From Ephydatia muelleri (taxonomy: Eukaryota; Porifera; Demospongiae; Spongillida; Spongillidae), in assembly GCA_013339895.1 (NCBI GenBank), contig JABACO010000009.1:3097113-3161112 (forward strand): a stretch of 64,000 bases of DNA, written 5' to 3'. The position numbers were made by a program, and so were the translations under genes. Shown one piece after another: positions 1 to 10,459 of the stretch. The notes under the pieces are model-generated. The model saw nothing but the letters and a program-made list of their open reading frames with translations. It did no database searches and was not told the DNA's origin. Position 1 is the first letter of the stretch, and each line of letters opens with the position of its first letter.

Positions 1-416
1 CATTGCAGCTGCTGTGCTTGTGGTGGGCGTTCCAATCTTAATAATGTTAATATTGATATGGAGAAGGGTGAAGACTCACAAAGCTCCAGGAGCTGCTACA
101 AGTATTCCAGTACATACCTCTGCTCACAGGTAACAATTCACTAGACTAAATACCTATTTGACATTGTGCATGTGTCCTTTTCTGCACACACATTTTGATC
201 ATTTACATGCTGCCCACAAACTATTGTGCATCACATGATAGCCCTCCTCCACCTGAAGATGGAAAAAGAACCTTCTCTATAGCTGTGTATCCAAATGATG
301 CATACATTGCATCCAACAAGAGGATATCACAAAACAGCACTGTGTATGAGTATGTTGACAGCCATGTTACCTCCTTCAAACAGTATGTCAGCCATGTGTC
401 CTACCTCGGTCAGTAA
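1..416 (+). CDS. 3' end of a single-pass membrane protein (two terminal exons)
   Basis: The window opens inside an exon whose frame encodes a hydrophobic segment (AAAVLVVGVPILIMLILIW) followed at once by basic residues (RRVKTHK). This is a transmembrane helix with a stop-transfer signal. The exon ends at 129 with AG|GTAACA. An acceptor at 240-241 opens the last exon (242-416), and the split Ser codon joins in frame. The tail is a short cytoplasmic region starting PPPPEDGKRTF, with several Tyr residues (VYEYVDS), and stops at 414-416. The ectodomain lies upstream, so the family cannot be named. Because a cadherin array also precedes a GPCR at 18-31 kb, a cadherin-like receptor is possible, but this is inference only. 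Confidence 0.6.
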
Positions 417-799
417 TGTTCCATTTCCATCCCCATCCAGGGAAGCTAAAAAGGATCATTAAGAGCCCAGGATGTCAGATTAAACTTTATTTCTTTTTGT
501 GTGGGTTGAAATCGTATTTATAATTATTGTAGTCTTCATTAACTTGTGATTTCAATAATTCTACGTGGCAGGGAGTTATTAGTCATCAACATTTTGACTG
601 AGAAGATTAATACAACGCAAATTAAATGACATCATCCAAATGACACACCTACACGATCGTCTGACTTTAACAGTGCACTATTCCGAAAATGGATTAATTA
701 ATAGAAGTCTGCGTGGATAATGATGAGCTAACTCTGAGTTCAATTACAGAACCGGATTCAGCTTTACATATGCGTGAATTAGCATCAATGCCAAACCAT
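417..799. other. AT-rich intergenic stretch
   Basis: No gene, repeat or splice-bounded ORF is seen. It separates the 3' end of the membrane-protein gene from a minus-strand exon-like ORF. Confidence 0.5.
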
Positions 800-1051
800 T
801 TAATCTGCTTCGAACACGTGTACGTCTTCAGATGAAGCACCGCTTGCATTCGGTAAACAGGTTGATACCAAGTGAATTAACCTTCTAAAAGACTCGGGTT
901 TGGACCAAGCAACGTAGACAATTGTGTCGGAAGAAGCAGGAAAGGTTGCCAGTTGTTTTTCTAGCTGCTGTAGTTCAGTGGTGATGCTATCTGGATCACA
1001 ACTAAACACAAAGACATCGAAGCCCCAGTGAAAATGTGGCCAACAGTTGGC
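800..1051 (-). CDS. Possible terminal exon of an unidentified minus-strand gene
   Basis: On the minus strand an acceptor (TTTTATAG) ends at 1052. It is followed by an open frame of 83 codons to a stop at 800-802. The peptide is compositionally ordinary, with segments such as HWGFDVFVFSCDPDSI, and does not look like translated noise. I do not recognise the family. A second minus ORF at 1502-1879 (125 aa, containing WTYPEIPTHREEIYAFLSRK) could belong to the same gene, but no clear donor joins them. It could be a chance ORF. Confidence 0.3.
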   Translation of the reverse strand, partial: ANCWPHFHWGFDVFVFSCDPDSITTELQQLEKQLATFPASSDTIVYVAWSKPESFRRLIHLVSTCLPNASGASSEDVHVFEAD

Positions 1052-1501
1052 CTATAAAATGACAGCGTTTGTATAGTACTTTACCACAGAAAAGGAACCT
1101 GAGGTCCACCCTATTCACATCTTTGGATCGAGCGCTTACTCGCCCTGCTGATCGCTTCATTGCGTACGACACGGCAAAAAAATCAGACACACTTACACGC
1201 AAGTCTGGCGTAGCACAGCCTACGCTTATTTGCGGAGGGTATTTTACGCTATAGATTACTTATTGACATGTACACATATTTATACGATTGTTCCGTTCAG
1301 GGTACCGGTAGTAGAAGTGGGCCAGGATTGAATGTGTGTTGGCTGATCAAAGACAGGCTGAGGCGCGGCTATAAAGCTCAATTGCCACCTCCGCATTTCC
1401 GCGAATGGAGACGCCTGCCATCTGCGATGCAGGAGTCCGAGGACCTATCTGAGATCTCGCGCACAAAATACATTAGTTAACTAGTTCATAACATTACTGC
1501 A
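1052..1501. other. Short intergenic or intronic stretch
   Basis: It lies between two minus-strand exon-like ORFs. Open frames of 60-70 codons occur on both strands, but none has splice or family support. Confidence 0.3.
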
Positions 1502-1879
1502 TTATGGAACGCAAAGAACTTTATTTTGGATAATTTTTGACACATTTCCTTTCAGTGCAAATACCACAAAATAAATATCATCATGATCGTCCGATTTGTC
1601 TCTATCCACTGATGCAATCGGAAAATGTTTTCGACTTAAAAATGCATAGATTTCCTCTCGATGTGTTGGAATCTCTGGATATGTCCAGAGTAAAAAGAGC
1701 AGCTTTATAGAACATTGATTGGTTATGCAACCGGAACTGCATAGACCAGTAATAATCTTAACTTGTAGATGCTGCATGTACATTGATAGTAGAGAATGTC
1801 GCGAGCTTCTTGTACATGGGACAGTACTATCTATGTTGGGACCAGACAGACTTGCATACACTGTAGCAGAACATTTCAA
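1502..1879 (-). CDS. Unidentified 125-aa ORF, possibly an exon
   Basis: This minus-strand ORF opens 73 bp from the GPCR start on the other strand. Its second half (LLFLLWTYPEIPTHREEIY, then a charged DRDKSDDHDD stretch) reads like a folded protein. No family is recognised. It may be an exon upstream of the 800-1051 ORF or a chance reading frame. Confidence 0.25.
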   Translation of the reverse strand: MKCSATVYASLSGPNIDSTVPCTRSSRHSLLSMYMQHLQVKIITGLCSSGCITNQCSIKLLFLLWTYPEIPTHREEIYAFLSRKHFPIASVDRDKSDDHDDIYFVVFALKGNVSKIIQNKVLCVP

Positions 1880-1951
1880 AATTAAAGGATTATATATCCG
1901 TGTATTAATTAAAACATTAATTGATTTAACAGTGCAACTTAGGTGTGGTCG

Positions 1952-2959
1952 ATGGAGCGAGGCAGTACAAACTGTACGGATCTAGACCCATTGCAAAGGC
2001 TTCAGCTCTACGTAGCGATCGAAGCTGTGTTTGCTGTCATATCGTCCCTAGCATGTCTCGCTACTATCGTCCTCTTCGTGGTGGTCCAGGCCTATCGATC
2101 CTACGTCCATCGCCTTACCCTCTATCTAGCCATCACTAACTTATTCTTCTCCGTGTCACTGGGCCTCTCCGTGACGCCGATAGATACGGAACGCTACCCG
2201 ATTTCTCCGAGGCCTGGATGGAATGGCGCGTGTATTGCTTTTGGATTTCTGACGCAATACTTCGGCTACTCGTCAACCCTAGCGACACTGTGGATCTGCG
2301 CCAACATATTCGCACTTTCGGTTTTCAATGTAAAGATAGGAAAGCGTGGCTGTGAAGTGGGCGGCTATCTGGTCATGTTCTTATTACCTTGCTTAGTATT
2401 TTGGATACCAATAGTGAGCAACTCGTTCGGACAAACGTCGGTGTGGTGTTGGATCCGGTGTTCATCAAGAGGAGGGGATTCACTAACAGCCTTTCTTGGT
2501 CCAATCTTAGTACTGTACCTGATCAGTGTGGTGATGGTCTTCGTGGTGGTGGTGCGGTTCCTGATTGAACTAAAGCGAGGGCACGTGAGAGACGCGCACA
2601 AGGCGGCCTTGAAGGAGGTGTTGCCTTTATTGATCTATCCTGGGATGTACTCTGTCGTTTTCGGTGTGGCAGCCTTCACTCCACTGTACGTCTCGTATGT
2701 GTATTTAAGTACGAGCATCTCTATTTTCAGAGCCGTCATTCAAGCCATCCGAATTCTGCTGCCCATTTCATTCCTTCTGCATCCAAGCATTCGACACAGG
2801 CTATGTGCCCTATTGCACACACCACGCAAGATGGACCCTACAGGGGTGGCCATGTGGCAAGAAGTAGAGAGTTACCACACTGCTATTGGCAACACCACAA
2901 CCATGGATCCAGGGATAGAACTTGAAACTACTTATCATCGAATGGCTATACCAAAGTGA
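1952..2959 (+). CDS. 7TM receptor, cAMP-receptor/GPR157-like class, copy 1
   Basis: Intronless 335-aa protein. I chose ATG 1952; the frame is open slightly upstream but without an earlier ATG. Seven hydrophobic segments lie near residues 20-46, 55-76, 93-120, 132-155, 180-207, 225-248 and 258-280. An N-glycosylation sequon (NCT) sits near residue 7. The first intracellular loop reads YRSYVHRLTLYLAI, the second extracellular loop carries WCWIRC, and TM7 ends LLHPSIRHRL. The WCW loop and the RSY.HRL loop are typical of the Dictyostelium cAMP-receptor/GPR157 type, hence the tentative class. Cys in the TM3 start and in WCWIRC can form the usual disulfide. It is nearly identical through its middle to the gene at 30093, while its tail (after HTPRK) is different. 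Ligand unknown. Confidence 0.85.
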   Translation: MERGSTNCTDLDPLQRLQLYVAIEAVFAVISSLACLATIVLFVVVQAYRSYVHRLTLYLAITNLFFSVSLGLSVTPIDTERYPISPRPGWNGACIAFGFLTQYFGYSSTLATLWICANIFALSVFNVKIGKRGCEVGGYLVMFLLPCLVFWIPIVSNSFGQTSVWCWIRCSSRGGDSLTAFLGPILVLYLISVVMVFVVVVRFLIELKRGHVRDAHKAALKEVLPLLIYPGMYSVVFGVAAFTPLYVSYVYLSTSISIFRAVIQAIRILLPISFLLHPSIRHRLCALLHTPRKMDPTGVAMWQEVESYHTAIGNTTTMDPGIELETTYHRMAIPK

Positions 2960-3530
2960 GGTCTACGAGTATACTGCATTATTGTGTAATAGTGATATAT
3001 TGTATGACCTGTTAATGTGTTATGGTTGATAAGTAGTGTTAGCAAATATATCATCTCAGCTAGTCTGTAATTACAATGCAGCTAGTGATTCATCTCTTGA
3101 ACTGTGAAGGAGAGCAACTGATTCCATGCATTGCTTCTGCACTGGCTGGCTTCTCTGACACATGTACATATGACAAGTCTCGTGTAGTTTTGAGCCACAC
3201 AAACTTGTGCCTGTGTGTGCTATTAATACCTAGCTATAAATTAAGTAGCCAGAAGCAACTTCACAACTACTGATCTATGAATTCCATAACCAAGAATGCG
3301 TGTATGCATGTACTTTGTGCGGAATACTTTTACATGCACTTCGAAGATATATTGGGTGATAGGAAAATTAATGTAGCTGAATCAAAACTAATGTCCGTTC
3401 ATCAATCATATCGGCAGATTATGATATCCCTGAACAGTGATAATCTGGGCAGAGAACACATGACTGGTTTTTGAATGCCAGTCACCTGACCTCCAGACTG
3501 AAACCATCTAGATGTTCAGGTTCACTACTG
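2960..3530. other. Downstream region of GPCR copy 1
   Basis: AT-rich non-coding sequence up to the terminus of the CACTG element. Two 65-codon ORFs lack any support. Confidence 0.4.
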
Positions 3531-3700
3531 CACTGTTAAAAAAAGGGTGTTACCGCAACACACTTAGGGGTGTTCGTACGCCTGTTTAGGAATAACACCC
3601 CATGGAGTGTAGTGGTAACCGCTCAGGGGTGTTATAGCCAACACCCCTGAAGTGTAGCCAATACACTCTAGTGGGTGTTGACATGGGTATCAGAAGTTCG
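3531..3700. repeat. Terminal/subterminal region of the CACTG element
   Basis: Repeated GGGTGTT and AACACCC motifs in both orientations follow the terminal CACTGTTAAAAAA. They are probably transposase-binding subterminal repeats. The counterparts are at 11420-11613, 34872-35050 and 57580-57679. Confidence 0.65.
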
Positions 3701-4048
3701 TGTATGCACCGTAATCTTACGATACAACATAAATTGATCTTAATAAACTATACAACAACTGTTGATGATTTTAATAAAAAGTTGACAATAAATACAAACA
3801 TACAACAAAACTATAAACATGTATTTAGGGCCTATACGACGATCAAGTAGTCCTGGAGTGTTTCTCTGCATGCTTCGGACACTAAACAAATGAAGAAAAC
3901 AAATATATATAAAGGTCAGGTTCCAATACGAGACATGTCTAACCTTTTTAATCGAATCTTGGGTGCCGCCATCAGTCCGACGACGGTCATGTTCGCTAAG
4001 CAGATTGGTGACAATAACAATGTCAATCGTACCGATTGTTAAGCTTAC

Positions 4049-4400
4049 CTCGAAGGCTTGCTAGAGCCAGCGTGTCATATGATCTTTGTAAGGTAAGGTA
4101 GGGCGTTATTTAACGCGACAAGGTACTTACCTGCCTTAAGCAGTGGCTCATTATAGTGAGTAGCGCAGCACACAGTAGTAGCCGAATTTTCCTTAGCTAG
4201 AGCGTATAAACAGGCATTCCAGTCCGATCGCGAACTGCTGTTCTCGATGAACTCTCTTCAAGGCGCTCAACTCGTCTTACTCAAATGCATCGCTCAACGC
4301 TGGAAGGAAACAAATAGCTTACCAAAAAGTCGTGTAACACCGAACTTACCTGTTCCCAGAACGTGTTTCTAAAGGTCACGCATGCGCAACGAAATATATT
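4049..4400 (-). ncRNA. Putative spliced minus-strand leader (three small exons)
   Basis: Three consensus donors of AGGTAAG type are present on the minus strand, at the low ends of 4350, 4131 and 4049. Matching acceptors bound exons of about 4131-4299 (acceptor TTTCCTTCCAG) and 4049-4083. The exons contain stops in all frames near their starts, so they read as untranslated leader or lncRNA. No downstream coding exon was found. This is a prediction from splice consensus only. Confidence 0.35.
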
Positions 4401-4609
4401 TTTAGCATGTAATTTAGTTACAATTGTGGATAATCAACATGTCTCACGATGACAAGAAAGGACACAAATAGCTAGGGTACCATGTAGGTATTCAGGATGT
4501 CTTAGATATAGAGTTGTCCAAATGTGAGGAAAGCTATACAGGACTTTTGAGTAGTTCCAATTGCAAAAAGTGCACTTCTCTCAGAGTGTATTTGCTGTCC
4601 AACAGTATT

Positions 4610-5346
4610 TCTGTGTATGCGTGAATGTGTGTGTGCATGTATGCATACATATACACACATGAATTATGCACATACACACATGTGCATGTGTGTTAATATG
4701 TGTGCATTGTGTGTGTGAATGCGTGTGTATGTGTGTATTAGCATGTGTGTGCATGTGTGTGTATGTGCATGTGGTCATGTGTGTATGCAGACCTGTAGCC
4801 AGGAGGGATGGGCAATCCCCCTCGTTTGATGCCTGATTGCGAGGGGGACCCCTCCCTCCCCCGACCCCCGCTTTCATATTTGGCTAAATGTGAGGCCCCC
4901 CCCTCCCCCCTTCCCCATGTCTGCACGTGTGTGCATGTGTGTATTGTGTGCATGTGTATGTGCATTTGTGTGCATTGTGTGTGCATGTGTGTGCATGTGT
5001 GTGCATGTGTGTATGTCTGCATGTGTGAGCATGTGTGATAGTGTCTGCATGTGTGAGCATGTGTGTGTGCATGCATGTGTGATAGTGTGTGTGTGTGCAT
5101 GCATGTGTGCATGTGTGTGTGCATGTGTGCATTGTGTGTGTTCATATGTGTGTGTTAACATGTGTGTGCATGTGTGTGCACATGTGTGCATGTGTGTGCA
5201 CGTGTGTGCATGTGTATACGTGTGAATGTATCTGTGCATGTGTGTATGTGTGAGCACATGTGTGTGCATATGTGTACACATGTGTGTGTGGTTATGTGTA
5301 TTTGTGTGAGTACATATGTATGTGTGTACATGCACATGTATACATG
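4610..5346. repeat. GT-rich minisatellite (TGTGTGCATG type)
   Basis: Degenerate repeats of TGTGTGCATG with variants run for about 0.7 kb. A non-repetitive G/C-tract block at 4790-4920 interrupts them. The array resumes after the LTR element at 10360-10455, which shows that the retrotransposon landed inside it. The Cys/Val and His/Thr ORFs across it are artefacts. Confidence 0.85.
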
Positions 5347-5519
5347 TGTAATGCAGGATTTATTAGTCTGCGCTTGCGCAGTACAATGTATTGATGGAAC
5401 CTTTTGTAATAGATTGTCACACGCACACCCATGATCACACATATATATATACACCTTATTTTTGTATGTTTGTCAGTCTGTACCTCGTGTATACCTGCTA
5501 TCAATCTTGGCCGCTTACA
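5347..5519 (+). repeat. 5' LTR (173 bp)
   Basis: Starts TGTAATGC and ends CTTACA. It contains an alternating AT run (about 5440-5455) that can serve as the TATA element. It differs from the 3' LTR by a T/C and an A/G. Confidence 0.9.
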
Positions 5520-5530
5520 CTGGAGTTGGA

Positions 5531-6406
5531 ATGTCCAAACCCTTGCTCCTACCTGAGCCCTACGGAGGCGAAGCGGGTGGCTGGGCGGAATGGGTAGACC
5601 ATTTCGAGAACGTAGCCACTGTCAACAAGTGGGCCACTGGTGAGGAGAAATTAAAATGGCTGAAGGTGCGTCTAACTGGGAAGGCTCAGACAGCGTTCAA
5701 GAAGTTGCCACAAGATGTGAAAGAAGACTACGGTGAGTGCATGAAATCCTTACAGCGCCGTTTTGACCCTGACAATAAGAGGCAACTGTACGTGGCCGAG
5801 TTAAGTGACAGAACGAGGCACAAGGACGAAGACTGGGCTACTTTCGGCGACGTATTGAGAGTTGTTGCGGACAAAGCGTATCCTGACCTGGAGGAGAAGG
5901 CAAGAGAACGTCTTGCATTAAACCAGTTTTTGGCACAAATTGAAAATGCCCAAGTCGCTTTCGGCGTGAAGCAGAAACGACCCACCAACGTCGAGGAGGC
6001 CGTCGTCGCAACAATTGAATTAGAGTCGTACTTGGGAAGCTCCAGTAAGCCGCTGCGAGTGAGCGCTGTGTCCCCACAGGAACCAGACCCAGATGTACGC
6101 GTACGCCGTGCAGACCGTGCTGAAGCTGTCTCTCCACTTGATGAACCTCTGACGGTGAAGTTGCTTGGCGAGCGGCTACAACGGTTGGAGATGCTACTCG
6201 AGAGACAAGGGAGATCCACAAGGCATCGGACAAGTAAGCAAACCTGGGAGGCTGAGAGTGGGAAACGCAAGGCTGTAGTCTGTTGGACTTGTGGCAAGAA
6301 GGGCCATATTGCAAGATTTTGTCGGAGTCGCGCAACAGAGCAGCATCAGGGAAACTTCAGTCCCTCAGTGGAAAGAGCCTACCACGTGAGGGAAGAAGAC
6401 ATGTAG
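5531..6406 (+). CDS. gag: Gag polyprotein of the LTR element
   Basis: 291 codons from ATG 5531, only 11 nt after the LTR. The N-terminal half matches the retrotransposon gag capsid type (WAEWVDHFENVATVNKW, then LKWLKVRLTGKAQTAFKKL). A single CCHC zinc knuckle, CWTCGKKGHIARFC, lies near residue 255 and would bind the RNA. It overlaps pol by about 120 nt; pol lies in the -1 frame. A GGGAAAC heptamer at 6349-6355, in the correct codon phase, is a likely frameshift site. The frame is intact. Confidence 0.85.
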   Translation: MSKPLLLPEPYGGEAGGWAEWVDHFENVATVNKWATGEEKLKWLKVRLTGKAQTAFKKLPQDVKEDYGECMKSLQRRFDPDNKRQLYVAELSDRTRHKDEDWATFGDVLRVVADKAYPDLEEKARERLALNQFLAQIENAQVAFGVKQKRPTNVEEAVVATIELESYLGSSSKPLRVSAVSPQEPDPDVRVRRADRAEAVSPLDEPLTVKLLGERLQRLEMLLERQGRSTRHRTSKQTWEAESGKRKAVVCWTCGKKGHIARFCRSRATEQHQGNFSPSVERAYHVREEDM

Positions 6407-9400
6407 AGGCTCAAACTGATCAGTTGACTGTTCCTTCTCTTTCGGTAACTTGTGGGGTAAGTTACAGCGTAAAGGGAGTCATTGGGGTGGTAGCTATTGC
6501 ATTCGTTGTTGATATGGGAGCAGCTGTATCTCTTATCCGCAAGGATGTCTGGACACAACTTGTAAACAGGGACAGTACACTTGTTCTTGAACAGTGGTCT
6601 GGAAAAAAGCTTGTAGTGGTCAATGGGGCTTCATTGTCTATATGTGGGTGTGGGTTCAAGGGTACTCCATTTATGGTCACTTGCATTGTAACTGATGACA
6701 TCACTATAGAGGCAATCCTTGGGTTGGATTTTTTGGAAGCTAATAGTTGTGTGATTGATTGTGGTCAGAAGGTACTCACATTCCCCTCCCAAAAGCTTTC
6801 GATTCCATTCTTAAGCAAAACCACCACAGAACAAGGAGTTGCAACTGTTGGACTGGTCCTAAAAGAGAAAATAGTTGTTCCAGCAGGAAGTGAAATGGAA
6901 GTTATGGTAAAAATTGCTGGTCCAGTCACTAATAGTACGTGGGTTGTAGGACACAAGTCAGCCACTTGTAATGGTGTGATGGTGGCTAATGCAGTAGTGT
7001 CTCCAAGCAGTAATGTAGTACCAGTACGTATACTGAACCCACGTGATGAAATGGTGGTGCTGAAGAAAGGAACACAGATTGCAAGCATGGAGCTCCTGGA
7101 GCAAGATCCAGTTATCAACATATCTACAGTTATGAAGAATGCTGAAGTCTCACTGGAATGCCAGAACATTCTATGGGATTTGGTGTCTAAGGTTGGGAGT
7201 CACATTAGTGAGAGTGAAAGAGAACAACTCTATTCTCTTCTTGTGGAGTTTGCTGATGTCTTTTCTTTCAGCAGCAAGGACTTGGGCCGCACTAAAGAGC
7301 TGAAGCATCATATTTTCACCAGTGATGCTCAACCAGTGCACCTACCTCCACGTCGTATTCCTCAGGCACGCAGGGAGGAGCTCCGAGGCTTGCTGAGGGA
7401 CATGCTGGAGAGTGATGTAATCCAACAGTCTGACAGCCCTTGGTCCTCACCTATAGTGTTAGCAAAGAAGCATGATGGGACAGCACGATTCTGCGTAGAC
7501 TACAGGAAGGTAAACGAAGTAACAAGAAAAGATGCCTACCCACTACCTCGAGTGGACGACACTTTGGACACACTGGTTGGTTCTAAATTCTTCACCACAC
7601 TCGACCTTGCCAGTGGGTACTGGCAAGTGGAAGTGGCTCCCGAGGATCAACCTAAGACAGCCTTCACAACACCGGAAGGACTTTACCAATTTAAGGTAAT
7701 GCCATTTGGCTTATGTAACGCTCCAGCGACATTTCAGCGTTTAATGGACAGAGTGTTGAGTGGGTTAAAATGATCGAGCTGTTTAGTGTATTTTGACGAT
7801 ATAATAGTAGTAGGTACTACATTTCAGGAGCATTTGCATCACCTCACTAGTGTCTTCACTCGTCTGAGGGGGGCGGGGTCTCAAGCTAAAACCAAAAAAG
7901 TGTACACTCTGCAGGCAGCAAGTAACATTTCTAGGCCATATAGTATCCACAGATGGTGTTGCAACAGATCCAAGCAAAACTGAGGCTGTGTCGAAGTGGC
8001 CCATTCCCCAGAACAGAAAAGAAGTTCAACAATTTTGGGGGCTAGCCAATTACTATAGGCGTTTTGTAAAAGACTTTGCCTTGATCTCAAAACTACTACA
8101 GCGGTTGACAGAGAAAAACGCACCTTTCGAATGGACCATTGGATGCCAAAATGCTTTTGATGAATTGCGTAAACGTTTGGTTTCTTCCCCAGTCCTTGCA
8201 TACCCAGATTATGAGCGACGTTTCATACTCGACACGGATGCAAGTGATGTTGGAATTGGTGCTGTGCTTTCACAGGTTAGTGATTGTGGTTCTGAGCGTG
8301 TTATTGCCTATGCGAGCAGATCGCTTACTAGGCCAGTACAAAGGTATTGTGTAACACGTAAAGAATTAGCAGTTGTGGAATTTGTACATCATTTTAGACA
8401 GTACCTCCTTGGGCGAGAATTCACCCTTCGAACTGACCATGGATCTCTGGTCTGGATCCGGAATTTTAAAGAACCGGAAGGTCAACTGGCTCGCTGGCTA
8501 GAGAGACTCCAGGAGTATAACTTACCCGTTGTGCACCGCCAAGGCTTGCGCCATTGCAACGCTGACGCCCTTTCCCGTGTCCCATGCAGGCAGTGCGGTA
8601 GGGACGAAGATATAGAATCAGAGAACACCGTCATGGTAGGAGTGGTTTCCAATCCATTCCAGAAATATACTCCAGCTGAGATGAGGCAGATGCAACTGGA
8701 CGACACAACCATCCAACCTGTTCACTGTGCTGTATCTTGTGGTCAACCAACGAGCCCTGATATTGTTAAATCGTGGAGTCGAGGAAGTCGTCTCCTGATG
8801 CAACACTGGGACGCCCTCTGCATTTATGATGGTATCCTGTGGAAGAAATGCGTGGATGGAAGTAGAAGATTCCAGCAGCTCGTTTTACCCGCGAAGTTAC
8901 AAGTGGATGCTCTTCGCGATCTCCATCAAGGGGCTGTAGGTGGTCACATTGGAGAAGAGAAGATGAAACACAGACTGAAAGAGCGGTTTTACTGGCCAGG
9001 ATGTACAGAAGCAGTTGGAGAGTGGTGTAGGAACTGCATAAGCTGCACCACGAGGAAGACGGTTGCCCCAAAGAGAAGGGCTCCTCTGCAAACCATTAAG
9101 GCTGGGTACCCGATGCAAATCGTGAGTGTAGATTTAATGGGCCCCCTTCCCGAGACTGAGGATGGCTGTAAGTATGTCATGGTAGCTGTGGACTGTTTTA
9201 CCCGGTGGGTAGAAGTGTATGCTATACGGAACCAGGAGGCCACAACTGTTGCCAAAAAAACTTGTTGATGAAATGTTCTGCCGTTTTTCTCCTCCAGAAC
9301 AGCTCCACAGCGACCAGGGACGACAGTTTGAGTCAGATTTGGTGAAGGAGATATGCGAACTGTTGCAGATCAGAAAAACGCGCACCACGCCGTACCACCC

Positions 9401-10172
9401 ACAGTGCAATGGAATGGTGGAGCGGTTCAATCGGACTCTATTGGACATGCTTTCCACTGCAGTTGGCAACCATCAAGCTGATTGGCAGCAGCACATACGT
9501 AAACTTTGTCTGGCTTACAACTCTAGCGTCCATTCCTCCACAGGATTTACTCCGTTCTTCTTGATGTTCGGGCGCCAGGCGAAGCTACCGATCGACCTGA
9601 TGTACGGCACTAATCAGATGGAGCCGAACACTACCTCCGAGTATGCACGCTGCTTGAAAGACGCCTTGCAAGAAGCATACGCACTGGTGAGGGAGCGCTG
9701 TCAGGCCGAACATAAAAGGCAGAAAGAGCTGTATGACCAAAAAGTGCATGGGAAGCCATTTAGCCCGGGCGAGTTGGTGTGGTTACACTCCACAGCTGTT
9801 CCTCGTGGTCGATCCAGAAAGCTACACCATCCTTGGAAAGGACCCTTTAAGGTCATGGAACAACTGGGCGAGACCACGTACAAAATCAAAAACCTTCAAG
9901 GTCGGAGGAAAACAACATTTGTTCATTTTGACAGGCTCAAGCCGTGTGTAATATCCGATGACAAGCCAGAGAACACAGGGTCCAGAGAACAAGAACCAGT
10001 TGGTACAAATCTGGATCTGGTTGACAGCGATGACAATGATCCAGTACAGCAAGAAGAGGCAGCAGTCCCAGAAATTGCGAACCCACCTGTACCACACTTA
10101 AATGAACAATGCCGATACCCCGTGCGAGATAGACAACGCACACAGCGCTATGGAACATATGTGGAACACTAA
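6283..10172 (+). pseudogene. pol: Pol polyprotein (PR-RT-RH-IN) with one stop and two frameshifts
   Basis: The protease motif is DMGAAVSLI (the usual Thr/Ser is replaced by Met) near 6511. RT has FCVDYRKVNE (7490s), YPLPRVDD, and the YFDD active site at 7789-7800. RNase H starts RFILDTDAS. Integrase has an H2C2 zinc domain (H...H...CRNCISC) around 8915-9050 and a DDE core (SVDLMGP, HSDQG, then a Glu in GMVERFNR). A GPY/F-like C-terminus (KGPFKVMEQL) follows and the frame stops at 10172. Breaks: TGA at 7771-7773 just before the active site, a +1 shift near 7867-7880, and a +1 shift in an A7 run at about 9253-9259. Without read-through this copy cannot make full Pol. Confidence 0.88.
6349..6355 (+). 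promoter_or_regulatory. Likely -1 ribosomal frameshift site (G GGA AAC)
   Basis: In the gag frame this reads G GGA AAC, the X XXY YYZ pattern of simultaneous-slippage sites. It lies within the gag/pol overlap and ahead of the gag stop. A -1 shift would enter the pol frame exactly. No downstream pseudoknot was modelled. Confidence 0.5.
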
Positions 10173-10186
10173 AAAGAAGGGAGCAG
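10170..10186 (+). promoter_or_regulatory. Polypurine tract of the LTR element
   Basis: The purine-rich stretch AAAAAGAAGGGAG lies directly upstream of the 3' LTR. It is the expected plus-strand primer. Confidence 0.75.
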
Positions 10187-10359
10187 TGTAATGCAGGATT
10201 TATTAGTCTGCGCTTGCGCAGTACAATGTATTGATGGAACCTTTTGTAACAGATTGTCACACGCACACCCGTGATCACACATATATATATACACCTTATT
10301 TTTGTATGTTTGTCAGTCTGTACCTCGTGTATACCTGCTATCAATCTTGGCCGCTTACA
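10187..10359 (+). repeat. 3' LTR (173 bp)
   Basis: Nearly identical to the 5' LTR. It is followed by CATG, matching the CATG before the 5' LTR. Confidence 0.9.
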
Positions 10360-10459
10360 CATGCATGCAAGTGTGTGGTTATGTGTATGTGTGTGCAGCT
10401 CGTGTAAAAAATTTGTACGTATAAGTACATCTGCTATGCAAACAAGTGCATGCATGTGA

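Larger units (their letters stand above)
5347..10359 (+). mobile_element. Ty3/gypsy-type LTR retrotransposon, full length but disrupted
   Basis: Two 173-bp direct LTRs (TG...CA) bound a gag-pol region in the order gag, protease, RT, RNase H, integrase. This order is diagnostic of Ty3/gypsy. CATG flanks both outer ends, a 4-bp target duplication. The LTRs differ at only two positions that I can see, so the insertion is fairly young. Pol nevertheless has one in-frame stop and two single-base frameshifts. No envelope ORF follows integrase. Confidence 0.92.

Noticed and set aside
3531..3545. CACTG ends as RSS-like ends of the RAG1-like element
   Set aside because: These ends pair with a DUF4371/hAT gene and lack the CACGG/GGAMACTAGG structure.
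4581..5454. Several His/Thr- or Cys/Val-rich ORFs of 70-150 codons
   Set aside because: They are translations of the GT-rich minisatellite in both strands and several frames.
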